The notes under the pieces: generated by a model
The model's input: only the letters and a program-made list of their open reading frames with translations
What the model was told of the DNA's origin: nothing
Databases searched by the model: none
Assembly (NCBI GenBank): GCA_002314265.1
Contig: DCEW01000078.1
Coordinates: 5,323-12,049 of the forward strand
Direction of reading: 5' to 3'
DNA length: 6,727 nt
Source of the DNA: Flavobacteriales bacterium UBA1820
GTDB taxonomy: Bacteria > Bacteroidota > Bacteroidia > Flavobacteriales > UBA1820
In this document: positions 1-6,589 of the stretch, piece by piece
How the letters are laid out: each line of letters starts with the position of its first letter
How positions within the stretch are numbered: position 1 is the first letter of the stretch
Position numbers and translations under genes: made by a program

Positions 1-182
1 CGCGGGCTTTTGCTTTTCCCCCACCCCTTCACCTTCAAGAAAAAAAACGGTTCTCCGACGGTAAAATAATCCCGTCCCGAGGGCCTGTCTTATCAAAAAT
101 TCCTCGTAACTTGCCCGAGAAGGAAAGAAGTCTCTTGTAAAACATATTCCTCCCAAGACACACCGACTCCCCCGACCTCGAA
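1..182. other. Non-coding leader region left of the lipoprotein gene
   Basis: No gene is supported here. Open frames that cross this stretch on the minus strand run through the lipoprotein gene in the wrong register, with low-complexity Lys/Arg/Glu stretches, and look like shadows. I found no clear Bacteroidota promoter (TTTG, about 19 bases, TAnnTTTG) for the gene that starts at 183. The nearest candidate, GTAACTTGCC near 106-115, lacks one T and has no TTTG partner. A run of eight As followed by a 3-base-pair GC hairpin (about 41-58) would read as a very weak minus-strand terminator. Confidence 0.6.
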
Positions 183-725
183 ATGAAACGCATCCTCCTT
201 TTTCTTTTCCTCTTCCTTTTCCTCGCCGTTCTCGCAGCCGGCTGCCGGAGCCGCGAAGAAAAAGCCCTCGAAGCCTTCACCGGGAGCACCGTCCGCCTGC
301 CGCAAGATTTGGAATACCGCAGCCTGGGCGACAGCCTGTGTCCCGTTCCGAAGGATTCCCTGCGGTTGGTGGTGTACATCAACAGCGAATGCGAGCGTTG
401 CGCCGCGCAGACAAGCGAGTGGGCGAAAAGAGAGCGGGAATTTCTCCAGGCGGGCAACGTGGCGATCCTCTACTATGTCCGCGCAGCGGATTTTCCGCAG
501 GTGCAGGCACTGCTGGAGCGAGCCGGGCTGTCCTCCCCCGTGTTCATCGACCCGGAAAGCGATCTGCTGTATCAAAACGGCATTCCCGAGAGCCTCACTC
601 CCCTGCACACTTTTCTGTTGGATGGGCAAGGAAGGGTCGTGCTCTACGGCGATCCGCTGGACAATCCTTTCCTCTACCGACGCTACCGGGATGCCATCCG
701 CCGGCTCTCTCCCCACCGGAAATAG
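183..725 (+). CDS. Thioredoxin-like fold lipoprotein, Bacteroidota type
   Basis: The gene encodes a 180-residue envelope lipoprotein. Lys2-Arg3 is followed by a very hydrophobic Leu/Phe stretch (residues 4-18) and a lipobox LAAGC, so Cys21 should be lipidated after signal peptidase II cleavage. Acidic residues at 25-26 could act as a partial surface-export signal, but the match is loose. Residues 60-175 look like a thioredoxin fold: a beta strand LRLVVYI, then Cys70-Glu-Arg-Cys73 at the active-site position, a strand VAILYYV (93-99), PVFID (119-123), a likely cis-proline Pro140 before HTFLLD, and a final strand RVVLYGDP. The order resembles a common Bacteroidota family of small membrane-anchored thioredoxin-like proteins, often seen with DUF1573 or TlpA-like partners. 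I recall the family from memory and cannot name a tested function. A periplasmic disulfide or reductant-transfer role is inferred from the CxxC. The gene stands alone and ends at a hairpin terminator. Confidence 0.85.
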   Translation: MKRILLFLFLFLFLAVLAAGCRSREEKALEAFTGSTVRLPQDLEYRSLGDSLCPVPKDSLRLVVYINSECERCAAQTSEWAKREREFLQAGNVAILYYVRAADFPQVQALLERAGLSSPVFIDPESDLLYQNGIPESLTPLHTFLLDGQGRVVLYGDPLDNPFLYRRYRDAIRRLSPHRK

Positions 726-754
726 ACCTGCCTGCCCCGGCATCCATTCGGCGC

Positions 755-780
755 GGCGAAACGGGTTCGCCTTTCCTTTA
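755..780 (+). terminator. Intrinsic terminator after the lipoprotein gene
   Basis: A perfect 6-base-pair stem GGCGAA/TTCGCC (755-760 with 766-771) encloses the 5-base loop ACGGG. It is followed directly by TTTCCTTTA. It lies 29 bases past the stop codon of the lipoprotein gene, in the convergent gap before the minus-strand gene. The T tract is interrupted by two Cs. In the minus direction no T tract follows the stem, so it should work mainly on plus-strand transcripts. Confidence 0.7.
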
Positions 781-813
781 ATCATATTTAAAATTCCCTC
801 GACGTCCGGATGA

Positions 814-1230
814 TCATTCCGCCGGGATCGTATCTTGTCCTTTGGCGTCCTTTCTGTATTGGGAGCGCGTTGTCAGGCTGAAATCTTCTCCTTGGCTTAC
901 ATATCGGCTCAAAAGCCAGTGGTACACATTCGTTGCACTGGATCCCGACTCCACCGTAACGACATAGGCCTGTTCGAATTCCCAGCCCAAGGTTCCCATG
1001 TAATTCATCGCATCGACCATCGAATTGAACACGATCGGTTTCCCGTTTTCATCCACCAGGGTTTCACGGCTGAAAAGGGTGCTTTCCTGCCCAAAATCGA
1101 CTTCAATCGTCAATTTCTTGGAGAACATCTTGCTCGTGCCTACGATCTCGCAGTAGACTTTGCTTTGTGCCTGCTGGGCAAATGCCGTCCCACAGACGAC
1201 GATTGCCAAAAATAAAAGTGCTTTTCTCAT
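814..1230 (-). CDS. Small secreted conserved hypothetical protein
   Basis: The gene encodes 138 residues with a clean Sec signal peptide: Met-Arg-Lys, a hydrophobic core LLFLAIVV, and a probable cleavage site after Ala18 (GTAFA/QQ). There is no lipobox, since the only cysteine in this part, Cys13, is followed by GTAFA. The mature protein of about 120 residues is mostly beta in character, with one Cys (YCEIVG), a segment LTIEVDFGQ, and a stretch [17 protein letters not shown] followed by VYHWLLSR. I associate the 'MNYMG.LGWE' and 'YHWLL' pattern with short periplasmic proteins in gut Bacteroidales, from memory only. No catalytic motif is visible, so the function is unknown. It is convergent with the lipoprotein gene and divergent from uvrA. 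No Shine-Dalgarno sequence stands directly before the ATG. The leader is A-rich further up, as is common in this phylum. Confidence 0.8.
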   Translation of the reverse strand: MRKALLFLAIVVCGTAFAQQAQSKVYCEIVGTSKMFSKKLTIEVDFGQESTLFSRETLVDENGKPIVFNSMVDAMNYMGTLGWEFEQAYVVTVESGSSATNVYHWLLSRYVSQGEDFSLTTRSQYRKDAKGQDTIPAE

Positions 1231-1299
1231 GGTCGAACTGTTTTATCGTTTTCTTTATTCCTTCTCCTTGCTGCTCTTGTGAAAGAGGCGTACATTCCT

Positions 1300-1321
1300 G
1301 GATAAAAGTATCCTTTTTTTT
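1300..1321 (+). terminator. Hairpin plus T8 in the divergent gap
   Basis: GGATA (1300-1304) and TATCC (1309-1313) form a perfect 5-base-pair stem with an AAAG loop. Eight Ts (1314-1321) follow directly. This is the geometry of a Rho-independent terminator for plus-strand transcription, although the stem is short and AT-rich. No plus-strand gene ends nearby, because the lipoprotein gene already has its own terminator about 540 bases upstream. On the minus strand the same palindrome lies inside the probable leader of the 814-1230 gene, where it could act as an mRNA structure or a protein site. Confidence 0.4.
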
Positions 1322-1355
1322 GCGTCAAAAGTCCATCCGCCCAAAACTTTAAGAA

Positions 1356-1385
1356 CAAAATAACACCTTCCCGTCCCTTTCCAAA
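1356..1385 (-). promoter_or_regulatory. Candidate promoter for the small secreted protein gene
   Basis: On the minus strand a TTTG (1385-1382) is followed after 18 bases by TTATTTTG (1363-1356). The Bacteroidota vegetative consensus is TTTG, about 19-21 bases, TAnnTTTG, so the -33 element is exact and the -7 element departs at its second base. Transcription would begin near 1350, giving a leader of about 120 bases that contains the hairpin at 1300-1313. This is the best match I found upstream of the gene, but it is not strong. Confidence 0.35.
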
Positions 1386-1430
1386 GACCGCTTCCCGACA
1401 GTTTCTCCCGAGGCGTCCGCCCCGGCCGTA

Positions 1431-1461
1431 TTTCAAATCCCGCGAGGATTTCGTACCTTTG
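1431..1461 (+). promoter_or_regulatory. Bacteroidota-type promoter of uvrA
   Basis: TACCTTTG (1454-1461) matches the phylum's -7 element TAnnTTTG exactly. TTTC (1431-1434) lies 19 bases upstream at the -33 position, one mismatch from TTTG. Transcription would start around 1466-1470, leaving a leader of about 30-35 bases before the ATG at 1501. The position of this promoter rules out the upstream TTG at 1459, which falls inside the -7 element, as a uvrA start codon. I see no SOS-type (LexA) inverted repeat next to it. Confidence 0.7.
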
Positions 1462-1500
1462 TCGCTTGCAATTTCCGCCCCCGAAAGGGGGCTTCCCGGC

Positions 1501-4341
1501 ATGAAAAACGAAGAGACGATAGACATATACGGCGCCCGCGAACACAACCTGAAAAACATCGACCTGAGTATTCCCCGCGACCGACTGGTGGTCTTTACCG
1601 GTCTTTCCGGCAGCGGGAAATCCTCCCTGGCTTTCGATACGATCTACGCCGAAGGGCAGCGCCGCTACATGGAGACCTTTTCCGCCTATGCCCGCCAGTT
1701 CATCGGCGGGATGGAACGCCCCGATGTGGACAAGATCGAAGGCCTTTCGCCCGTGATCTCCATCGAACAGAAGACTACTTCGGGCAATCCGCGCTCCACC
1801 GTAGGCACCATCACCGAAATATACGACTTCCTGCGCCTGCTCTACGCCCGGGCTTCGGTGGCTTTCTCGCCCGTAAGCGGGCAACCGATGGTCAGCCATA
1901 CCGACGAGCAGATCTGCCAACTCATCGCACGCGACTATGCCTCCCGGCGGTTGAGCATCCTCGCGCCCGTGGTCCGCTCGCGCAAGGGACACTACCGGGA
2001 ACTCTTCGAGAGCATCCTCAAGGCCGGTTTTCTCAAGGCCCGCATCGACGGCCAGACGACCGATCTGACTCCCGGGATGCGCATCGACCGTTACAAGACG
2101 CACGACATCGAGATCATCATCGACCGCCTGGCTTCCCCCCAGGCCGATTCTCCCCGCCTGATGGAAGCCGTTCGCACGGCCTTGTACCACGGTGAAGGGA
2201 CGATGATGGTCGAGGATGCCGATTCGGGAGAACTGCGGTACTATTCCCGCCACTTGATGTGCCCCGAGTCCGGCCAGTCGTTTCCGCTGCCCGAACCGAA
2301 TACCTTTTCGTTCAACTCGCCCAAAGGGGCTTGCCCCGAATGCGGCGGTTTGGGCGAAGTGCTGCTGATCGACCTGAAGAAAGTCATCCCGGATCCGCGG
2401 CTTTCCATCCGCGCGGGGGCCATCGCTCCCCTGGGAGTTTACAAGAATACCTGGATCTTCCAGCAACTGGAAGCCATCGCCACCCGCTACGGCTTTACGC
2501 TGAACACGCCGGTAAAGGACATTCCGGAAGAGGCGATGCACGTGATCCTCCACGGGGGCAGCGAGCATTTCTCCCGCCTGTCCGAGGCCGGGGTAACGCA
2601 CGACTACCAGATAGACTTCCAAGGCATTGCCGCCTTTATCCGCCAGCAGGCCGAGGATACCGAAAGCAAGACGCTGGCCCGCTGGGCGCGCGAATTCATG
2701 AACGAGGTGGAATGCCCCGTCTGCCATGGATCCCGCCTGCGGGACGAGTCGCTGTGCTTCCGCATCGGGGGGATGAACATCGCCCAGGTAGCCGCCCTGC
2801 CGCTCTCCGAACTGCCGCAATGGTACCGGAAAGCATGGGAGGGGATGAACGAGCGGCAAAAGAGCATCGCAGCCGAAGTGTTCAAGGAACTCTCCAGCCG
2901 CACACAGTTCCTGCTGGATGTGGGGCTGGGCTACCTGTCGCTCGACCGGGGATCGAAAACCCTCTCGGGAGGCGAGTCGCAACGCATCCGCCTGGCCACC
3001 CAGATAGGTTCGCAACTCGTAGGGGTGCTCTACATCCTGGACGAGCCTTCCATCGGGCTTCACCAGCGGGACAACCAACGCCTGATCACCTCGCTGAAAA
3101 AACTCCGCGATGCGGGCAATTCGGTCATCGTGGTGGAGCACGACCGGGACATGATCCTGGCGGCGGACGACATTGTGGACATCGGCCCGGGCGCGGGGCT
3201 TTACGGCGGGAGAGTCGTCTGGCACGGCCGTCCCGACCAACTTCGCCAGGCACACACCCTTACGGCGGACTACATCAACGGCGTGCGGGAGATCCCCCGG
3301 CAACACACGCCCCGTCCCGGTTCGGGACAGGTGCTTCGCCTGGTGGGGGCCCGAGGAAACAACCTGAAAGACGTTACGGTGGATTTCCCGCTGGGGAAAC
3401 TGATCTGCGTGACGGGGGTATCGGGCAGCGGCAAGTCCACCTTGATCAACGATACGCTCTACCCGATCCTCAACGCACATTTTTTCCAGGCGCTCAAAAA
3501 ACCCCTTCCCTACCAGCGGATCGAGGGCTTGGAATACCTCGACAAGGTCATCGCCATCGACCAGTCGCCCATCGGCCGCACTCCGCGCTCCAACCCGGCG
3601 ACGTACACCGGCGTGTTCTCGGAGATCCGTTCCCTGTTTGCCGAAGTTCCCGAAGCGCGCATCCGGGGATACAAGGCGGGACGTTTCTCCTTCAACATCA
3701 AGGGCGGAAGGTGCGAGGAATGCCAAGGCTCGGGGCTGAAGACCATCGAAATGAATTTCCTGCCGGACGTACACGTACACTGTCCGGCTTGCCAGGGCAA
3801 ACGCTACAACCGCGAAACGCTCGAAGTGCGCTACAAAGGCAAATCCATTGCCGATGTGCTGGAGATGAGCATCGATGAGGCGACGGAGTTTTTCGAGCCG
3901 ATCCCCTCGATCTACCGGAAGATCAAGACCCTGCAGGATGTCGGGCTGGGGTATCTTACCTTGGGGCAACAAAGCACCACGCTCTCGGGCGGCGAAGCCC
4001 AGCGCGTAAAACTGGCTACCGAACTGGCCAAGAAAGATACCGGAAAGACTTTCTATATCCTCGACGAACCCACCACCGGACTGCATTTCGAGGACATCCG
4101 CGTCTTGATGGGCATCCTCGACCACTTGGTCGACCGGGGCAACACCGTGCTGGTGATCGAGCACAACCTGGATGTGATCCGTCTGGCCGACTACCTGATC
4201 GACATGGGGCCCGAAGGCGGACAGGAAGGAGGTTTTGTCGTGGCGCAAGGTACCCCGGAAGAAATCGTCGCCCAAAGAAAAGGCTACACTTGGGCCTTCC
4301 TGAAAGAGGTGCTCGAAGGGGAAGGACCCCACCGGGGCTGA
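1501..4341 (+). CDS. uvrA: Excinuclease ABC subunit A (UvrA)
   Basis: UvrA is the cytoplasmic ATPase dimer that finds bulky DNA lesions and loads UvrB in nucleotide excision repair. The product is 946 residues, close to the usual 940-950. Two ABC modules are visible. The first has Walker A GLSGSGKS (34-41), signature LSGGESQR (488-495) and Walker [12 protein letters not shown] (511-521). The second has Walker A GVSGSGKS (639-646), signature LSGGEAQR (828-835) and Walker [12 protein letters not shown] (852-862). Switch histidines follow at 547 and 888. The UvrB-binding region begins near [12 protein letters not shown] (91-102). The second zinc module is intact (Cys738, Cys741, Cys761, Cys764), as is the Cys405/Cys408 pair. 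The first has Cys254, Ser257, Cys278 and Cys281, so one cysteine is missing. The ATG at 1501 is preferred: AAAGGGGG (1484-1491) precedes it at a workable distance, the protein then starts at the normal place, and the upstream TTG lies in the promoter. The gene appears to be transcribed alone. Confidence 0.97.
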   Translation: MKNEETIDIYGAREHNLKNIDLSIPRDRLVVFTGLSGSGKSSLAFDTIYAEGQRRYMETFSAYARQFIGGMERPDVDKIEGLSPVISIEQKTTSGNPRSTVGTITEIYDFLRLLYARASVAFSPVSGQPMVSHTDEQICQLIARDYASRRLSILAPVVRSRKGHYRELFESILKAGFLKARIDGQTTDLTPGMRIDRYKTHDIEIIIDRLASPQADSPRLMEAVRTALYHGEGTMMVEDADSGELRYYSRHLMCPESGQSFPLPEPNTFSFNSPKGACPECGGLGEVLLIDLKKVIPDPRLSIRAGAIAPLGVYKNTWIFQQLEAIATRYGFTLNTPVKDIPEEAMHVILHGGSEHFSRLSEAGVTHDYQIDFQGIAAFIRQQAEDTESKTLARWAREFMNEVECPVCHGSRLRDESLCFRIGGMNIAQVAALPLSELPQWYRKAWEGMNERQKSIAAEVFKELSSRTQFLLDVGLGYLSLDRGSKTLSGGESQRIRLATQIGSQLVGVLYILDEPSIGLHQRDNQRLITSLKKLRDAGNSVIVVEHDRDMILAADDIVDIGPGAGLYGGRVVWHGRPDQLRQAHTLTADYINGVREIPRQHTPRPGSGQVLRLVGARGNNLKDVTVDFPLGKLICVTGVSGSGKSTLINDTLYPILNAHFFQALKKPLPYQRIEGLEYLDKVIAIDQSPIGRTPRSNPATYTGVFSEIRSLFAEVPEARIRGYKAGRFSFNIKGGRCEECQGSGLKTIEMNFLPDVHVHCPACQGKRYNRETLEVRYKGKSIADVLEMSIDEATEFFEPIPSIYRKIKTLQDVGLGYLTLGQQSTTLSGGEAQRVKLATELAKKDTGKTFYILDEPTTGLHFEDIRVLMGILDHLVDRGNTVLVIEHNLDVIRLADYLIDMGPEGGQEGGFVVAQGTPEEIVAQRKGYTWAFLKEVLEGEGPHRG

Positions 4342-4350
4342 TCGTTTTTT
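4327..4350 (+). terminator. Possible terminator at the end of uvrA
   Basis: CCCC (4327-4330) and GGGG (4334-4337) pair around the 3-base loop ACC, right before and into the uvrA stop region. Six Ts follow at 4345-4350. The 7-base gap between stem and T run is longer than ideal and the stem is only 4 base pairs. An alternative pairing (GGGGAAGGACCCC) competes with it. It is placed where a terminator is expected between convergent genes, but it is a modest match. Confidence 0.35.
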
Positions 4351-4384
4351 CTTTCTCTCCCCGCACCCCCGGGGAAAAGCCGTC

Positions 4385-4405
4385 AAAAAAGGCCGTCAAT
4401 CCGGC
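4385..4405 (-). terminator. Possible terminator overlapping the yigZ stop codon
   Basis: Read on the minus strand, GCCG (4405-4402) and CGGC (4395-4392) form a 4-base-pair GC stem around a 6-base loop. One C and then six Ts (4390-4385) follow. The TGA stop codon of the YigZ-family gene (4398-4396) lies within the loop. The stem is short but the hairpin-to-T spacing is right, and the location suits the end of the ribD-yigZ transcript facing uvrA. Confidence 0.4.
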
Positions 4406-5016
4406 TCTTGGGATACCTTTACACCGAAAATGGCTTCCAGCGCCCCCCGGACAGCCTCCGCCGCCGAAGCCCGCACCGCCACCCGGATGCGGCAATCCTC
4501 CCGCAGGTCCTGCTCCAGGAGGTCCAATCCGCGCTCCTTCACCAGCCGCATCACGGCACTGATCTGCCCGTAGCCGAAGCACACATCCAGTTTCCGGCAG
4601 ACGATCCGCTGCTCGATCCGGGATGTTTCCAAGGCCATCCGCGCCGCTTGCTTGTACGCGGCCACCAGCCCCGACGCCCCCAGGAGAATGCCCCCGAAGT
4701 ACCGCACGACGGCCACCAGGGTATCGGTCGTACGGAAAGACAGCAGTTGGTTGTAAATGGGCAACCCGGCCGTACCGGAGGGTTCGCCGTCGTCGCCTGC
4801 GCGGAACACGGCCCCTGAAGCCCCCAGACGATAGGCATAGCACACGTGTCGAGCGGCGTGATGCTGCGCGCGAAGCTCGCGCAGGATGTCCTGTACGGCT
4901 TCCGGGGTCTCCACATGGAAAGCATACCCCAGAAAACGGCTTCCCTTTTCCTTGTACACGGGCGTTTCCCCTTCCTGGGCGCATACGGTCAGATATGTAT
5001 CGTTGGGCGTTGTCAT
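4396..5016 (-). CDS. yigZ: YigZ / IMPACT family protein (UPF0029)
   Basis: The product has 206 residues, the normal size for bacterial YigZ. The N-terminal IMPACT domain carries all the family hallmarks: EKGSRFLGYAF (23-33), ARHVCYAYR (55-63), the loop DDGEPSGTAG (75-84), and VRYFGGILLGASGLVAAY (104-121). A second ferredoxin-like domain (DUF1949 type, about 140-200) follows. The eukaryotic relative IMPACT/Yih1 regulates translation through GCN1/GCN2. The bacterial function is not firmly known, and RNA or ribosome-related roles have been suggested. The ATG at 5016 puts the conserved 'NDTYLTV..EG' segment at the expected distance from the start. The gene lies 18 bases downstream of ribD on the same strand and probably depends on translation of the same mRNA. 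No Shine-Dalgarno sequence is visible. A second ATG 11 bases upstream is out of frame and ends at the true start. Confidence 0.93.
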   Translation of the reverse strand: MTTPNDTYLTVCAQEGETPVYKEKGSRFLGYAFHVETPEAVQDILRELRAQHHAARHVCYAYRLGASGAVFRAGDDGEPSGTAGLPIYNQLLSFRTTDTLVAVVRYFGGILLGASGLVAAYKQAARMALETSRIEQRIVCRKLDVCFGYGQISAVMRLVKERGLDLLEQDLREDCRIRVAVRASAAEAVRGALEAIFGVKVSQEPD

Positions 5017-5027
5017 AGCGTTGTCAT
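5007..5027 (-). repeat. 11-base tandem duplication at the yigZ start
   Basis: The 10-mer ATGACAACGC occurs twice on the minus strand (5027-5018 and 5016-5007), separated by one T, so the period is 11 bases. The downstream copy is the real yigZ start (Met-Thr-Thr). The upstream copy opens a four-codon frame ATG-ACA-ACG-CTA-TGA whose stop overlaps the yigZ ATG in the sequence ATGA. Confidence 0.85.
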
Positions 5028-5034
5028 GGTTTTA

Positions 5035-6096
5035 TCATGGCCTTGGAAGATGGCGATAGATGACCAGTCGATCGTCCCCGAGCGTTTCTTCGGCTTCTGC
5101 GCAGACATCGTCCGGCAATCCGGGCGCGGGCACGCCAGCCCCGAGAAACCGTTGCGGTGCGGTGAAGACATACGCCCGGTCCCAAAGGCCGCTGCGAAAA
5201 AAGGATGCGAGCATTTCTGCTCCACCTTCCACCAGGAGGGACTGGATACCCCTCCGGTAGAGTGCGTCGAGCATCTGAGGGACGGTATCGGTCGAGAAGT
5301 CGAGTGGAACGGGCTCCACCGCGGGAGGGAATGGACGCTCCACCTCCGTAAAGACGAGCGTGGGGAGGCTTCCGTCGAGCAAGTGGTTCTCCAGCGGGAT
5401 GATGCCCCGGCGATCCGGCACCACCCGCAAGGGATGGCGGGGGACGGGTGCCAGACGGGCGTCGAGGCGGGGGTTGTCCAGGCAGGCGGTGCGGGTCCCT
5501 ACCAGGATGGCCTGCTCGATGCTGCGTATGCGGTGGACGTACTGCTGCGCAAGGGGGCCGGTAATGCGTTGGGGGGGCTGCCGGGGGGAGTCCCGCAGCG
5601 CGTCGAGGTATCCGTCGGCACTTTGGGCCCATTTGAGGACGACGTAAGGGCGTTTTTTCTGGTGAAATGTGAAAAAGCGTTCGTTCAGCCGGCGGCATTC
5701 CTGCTCCCGTACGCCGAGGGTAACGGCGATACCGGCCTGTTCCAACTTGCGGATGCCTCTACCGGCGACCTGGTCGAAAGGATCGACGACGCCCACCACC
5801 ACACGGGGAATGCCTTCCCGGACGATGCGGTCGGCACACGGGGGCGTTTTCCCGAAATGGGAACACGGCTCCAGGGTAACGTACAGGGTGCTTTCCCGCA
5901 GACGGGTCTTGTCCCGGACCGATTCGATGGCATTGACCTCGGCATGGGCTTGGCCGGCGCGGTGATGATACCCCTGACCGATGACTTCGCCCCGGGAGAC
6001 GATCACACAGCCTACCATGGGGTTGGGATAGGTCGCCCCCAGTCCTTCACGGGCCAGGGCGAGGGCCATATCCATGTATTTTTCATCCTCGTTCAT
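5035..6096 (-). CDS. ribD: Bifunctional riboflavin biosynthesis deaminase/reductase RibD
   Basis: RibD acts early in riboflavin synthesis in the cytoplasm. Its N-terminal domain deaminates 2,5-diamino-6-ribosylamino-pyrimidinone 5'-phosphate, and its C-terminal domain reduces the ribose side chain with NADPH. From the chosen start the protein has 353 residues. The deaminase zinc site is complete: His51-Ala-Glu53, then PCSHFGKTPPC with Cys78 and Cys87, preceded by ATYPNPMVGCVI (21-32). The reductase domain starts near 150 (RPYVVLKWAQSADGYLD) and shows RITGPLAQQYVHRIRS (177-192), the NADPH-binding stretch AILVGTRTACLDNPRL (196-211), and LLVEGGAEMLASFF (287-300). The frame is open to an ATG at 6147. 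The ATG pair at 6099/6096 fits the family N-terminus (NEDEKYMDMALALAREG) better and has AAGAGAAG just upstream. The 6096 ATG is chosen for its better spacing. ribD lies 18 bases before the yigZ-like gene. I see no FMN riboswitch. Confidence 0.94.
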   Translation of the reverse strand: MNEDEKYMDMALALAREGLGATYPNPMVGCVIVSRGEVIGQGYHHRAGQAHAEVNAIESVRDKTRLRESTLYVTLEPCSHFGKTPPCADRIVREGIPRVVVGVVDPFDQVAGRGIRKLEQAGIAVTLGVREQECRRLNERFFTFHQKKRPYVVLKWAQSADGYLDALRDSPRQPPQRITGPLAQQYVHRIRSIEQAILVGTRTACLDNPRLDARLAPVPRHPLRVVPDRRGIIPLENHLLDGSLPTLVFTEVERPFPPAVEPVPLDFSTDTVPQMLDALYRRGIQSLLVEGGAEMLASFFRSGLWDRAYVFTAPQRFLGAGVPAPGLPDDVCAEAEETLGDDRLVIYRHLPRP

Positions 6097-6132
6097 CATC
6101 TCTTCTCTTTTCACTTGGTTTTCCGGCAAAGC

Positions 6133-6177
6133 CCAAAGGCCGCACACGGGAAAAACGACAACGCACAGGGCCTTCGG
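6133..6177 (-). other. Inverted repeat in the leader upstream of ribD
   Basis: On the minus-strand RNA, AAGGCC (6174-6169) can pair with GGCCTT (6141-6136), extended by one G-U wobble and two G-C pairs to about 9 pairs around a 27-base loop. It lies 36 bases upstream of the chosen ribD start and 35 bases past the stop of the cyclophilin-like gene. It has no T tract directly after it, so it is not a classic terminator. It does not match the FMN riboswitch as I know it. It may be an RNA processing or leader structure, or chance. Confidence 0.3.
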
Positions 6178-6181
6178 CTCG

Positions 6182-6209
6182 AAAAAACGATCCTTCCCCC
6201 GCAGACGGG
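6182..6209 (-). terminator. Weak terminator-like hairpin after the cyclophilin-like gene
   Basis: On the minus strand CCCG (6209-6206) pairs with CGGG (6201-6198) around the tetraloop TCTG, just 2 bases past the stop codon. Ten bases separate it from a run of six Ts (6187-6182). The stem is short and the T run too far away for a textbook terminator. It may cause only partial termination, allowing some read-through into ribD. Confidence 0.25.
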
Positions 6210-6211
6210 CC

Positions 6212-6589
6212 TCACGGCTTCAGGGACAAGACGACCGTGATACTGCCTCGGCCGAGCGCTCTTTCCAATTCGCCGGGCGAGAGGTCCTTTATCCGTCCCA
6301 ATCGCGTGAGGGGGTAATGGTTGTGCCCGTAATAAACCGTCAGGTAATGCCCTTGGTACAGGATGACGTCGCCGGGCTGTACGGCGATCGGCCGATCGTT
6401 CGTCGGAAGGCTCACTCCGAGATCGCCCACTTTCTCCATCCAGGCATAATCTTCCATCCGAACTGTCCTGTCGCCCTTTTCCAAGAGGTTTTTCAAGGCT
6501 TCGGCGGAGGTATTCCCCTCCAATTCTACCGGGAAGGCCTGCTCCCCGACCCGCAAGAAGATCTTTTGGTGCTCCATCCGATTGGTCAT
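6212..6589 (-). CDS. Cyclophilin-like fold protein
   Basis: The product has 125 residues and matches the small bacterial 'cyclophilin-like' proteins of the TM1367 type (Cyclophil_like family in Pfam, from memory). The typical features in order are a short beta strand KIFLRVGEQAFPVEL (9-23), NTSAEALKNLLEKG (26-39), MEDYAWMEKVGDLGVSLP (45-62), QPGDVILYQGHYLTVYYG (71-88) and a C-terminal strand GSITVVLSL. The fold resembles cyclophilin, but the usual prolyl isomerase active-site residues are not evident, and I know of no established substrate. There is no signal peptide, so the protein should be cytoplasmic, whereas I recall some Bacteroidota relatives as secreted or fused. The ATG at 6589 follows an A-rich leader (AAACAAAAAAA), typical of initiation in this phylum. 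An ATG at 6577 (MEHQ) is also possible. It lies on the same strand as ribD with a gap of about 115 bases, so shared transcription is uncertain. Confidence 0.85.
   Translation of the reverse strand: MTNRMEHQKIFLRVGEQAFPVELEGNTSAEALKNLLEKGDRTVRMEDYAWMEKVGDLGVSLPTNDRPIAVQPGDVILYQGHYLTVYYGHNHYPLTRLGRIKDLSPGELERALGRGSITVVLSLKP

Noticed and set aside
93..785. A minus-strand open frame of 230 codons across the lipoprotein gene
   Set aside because: It overlaps the lipoprotein entirely, has a Glu/Lys low-complexity stretch produced by the complement of the signal-peptide repeat, and runs through the terminator at 755-780.
1255..4386. A minus-strand open frame of more than 1000 codons antisense to uvrA
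   Set aside because: It mirrors uvrA codon by codon and its translation is rich in His, Arg, Gly and Asp-Val-Val type strings with no recognisable domain. GC-rich codon bias of uvrA suppresses stops in this frame. The plus-strand gene is unmistakable.
6097..6147. N-terminal extension of RibD from the ATG at 6147
   Set aside because: The extra 17 residues do not resemble the start of RibD proteins, which begin just before the 'DEKYM' segment, and the ATG pair at 6099/6096 has a purine-rich site before it.
4342..6192. The 12-mer GATCGTTTTTTC shared by the end of uvrA (plus strand) and the end of the cyclophilin-like gene (minus strand)
   Set aside because: A few 12-base matches are expected by chance between two strands of a window this size, and T runs near gene ends make it more likely. 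No further similarity extends from it.
4846..6240. A plus-strand open frame of 464 codons across ribD
   Set aside because: It is antisense to ribD, whose motifs and family length are complete. The plus-strand translation has no recognisable domain and no promoter or ribosome-binding signal.
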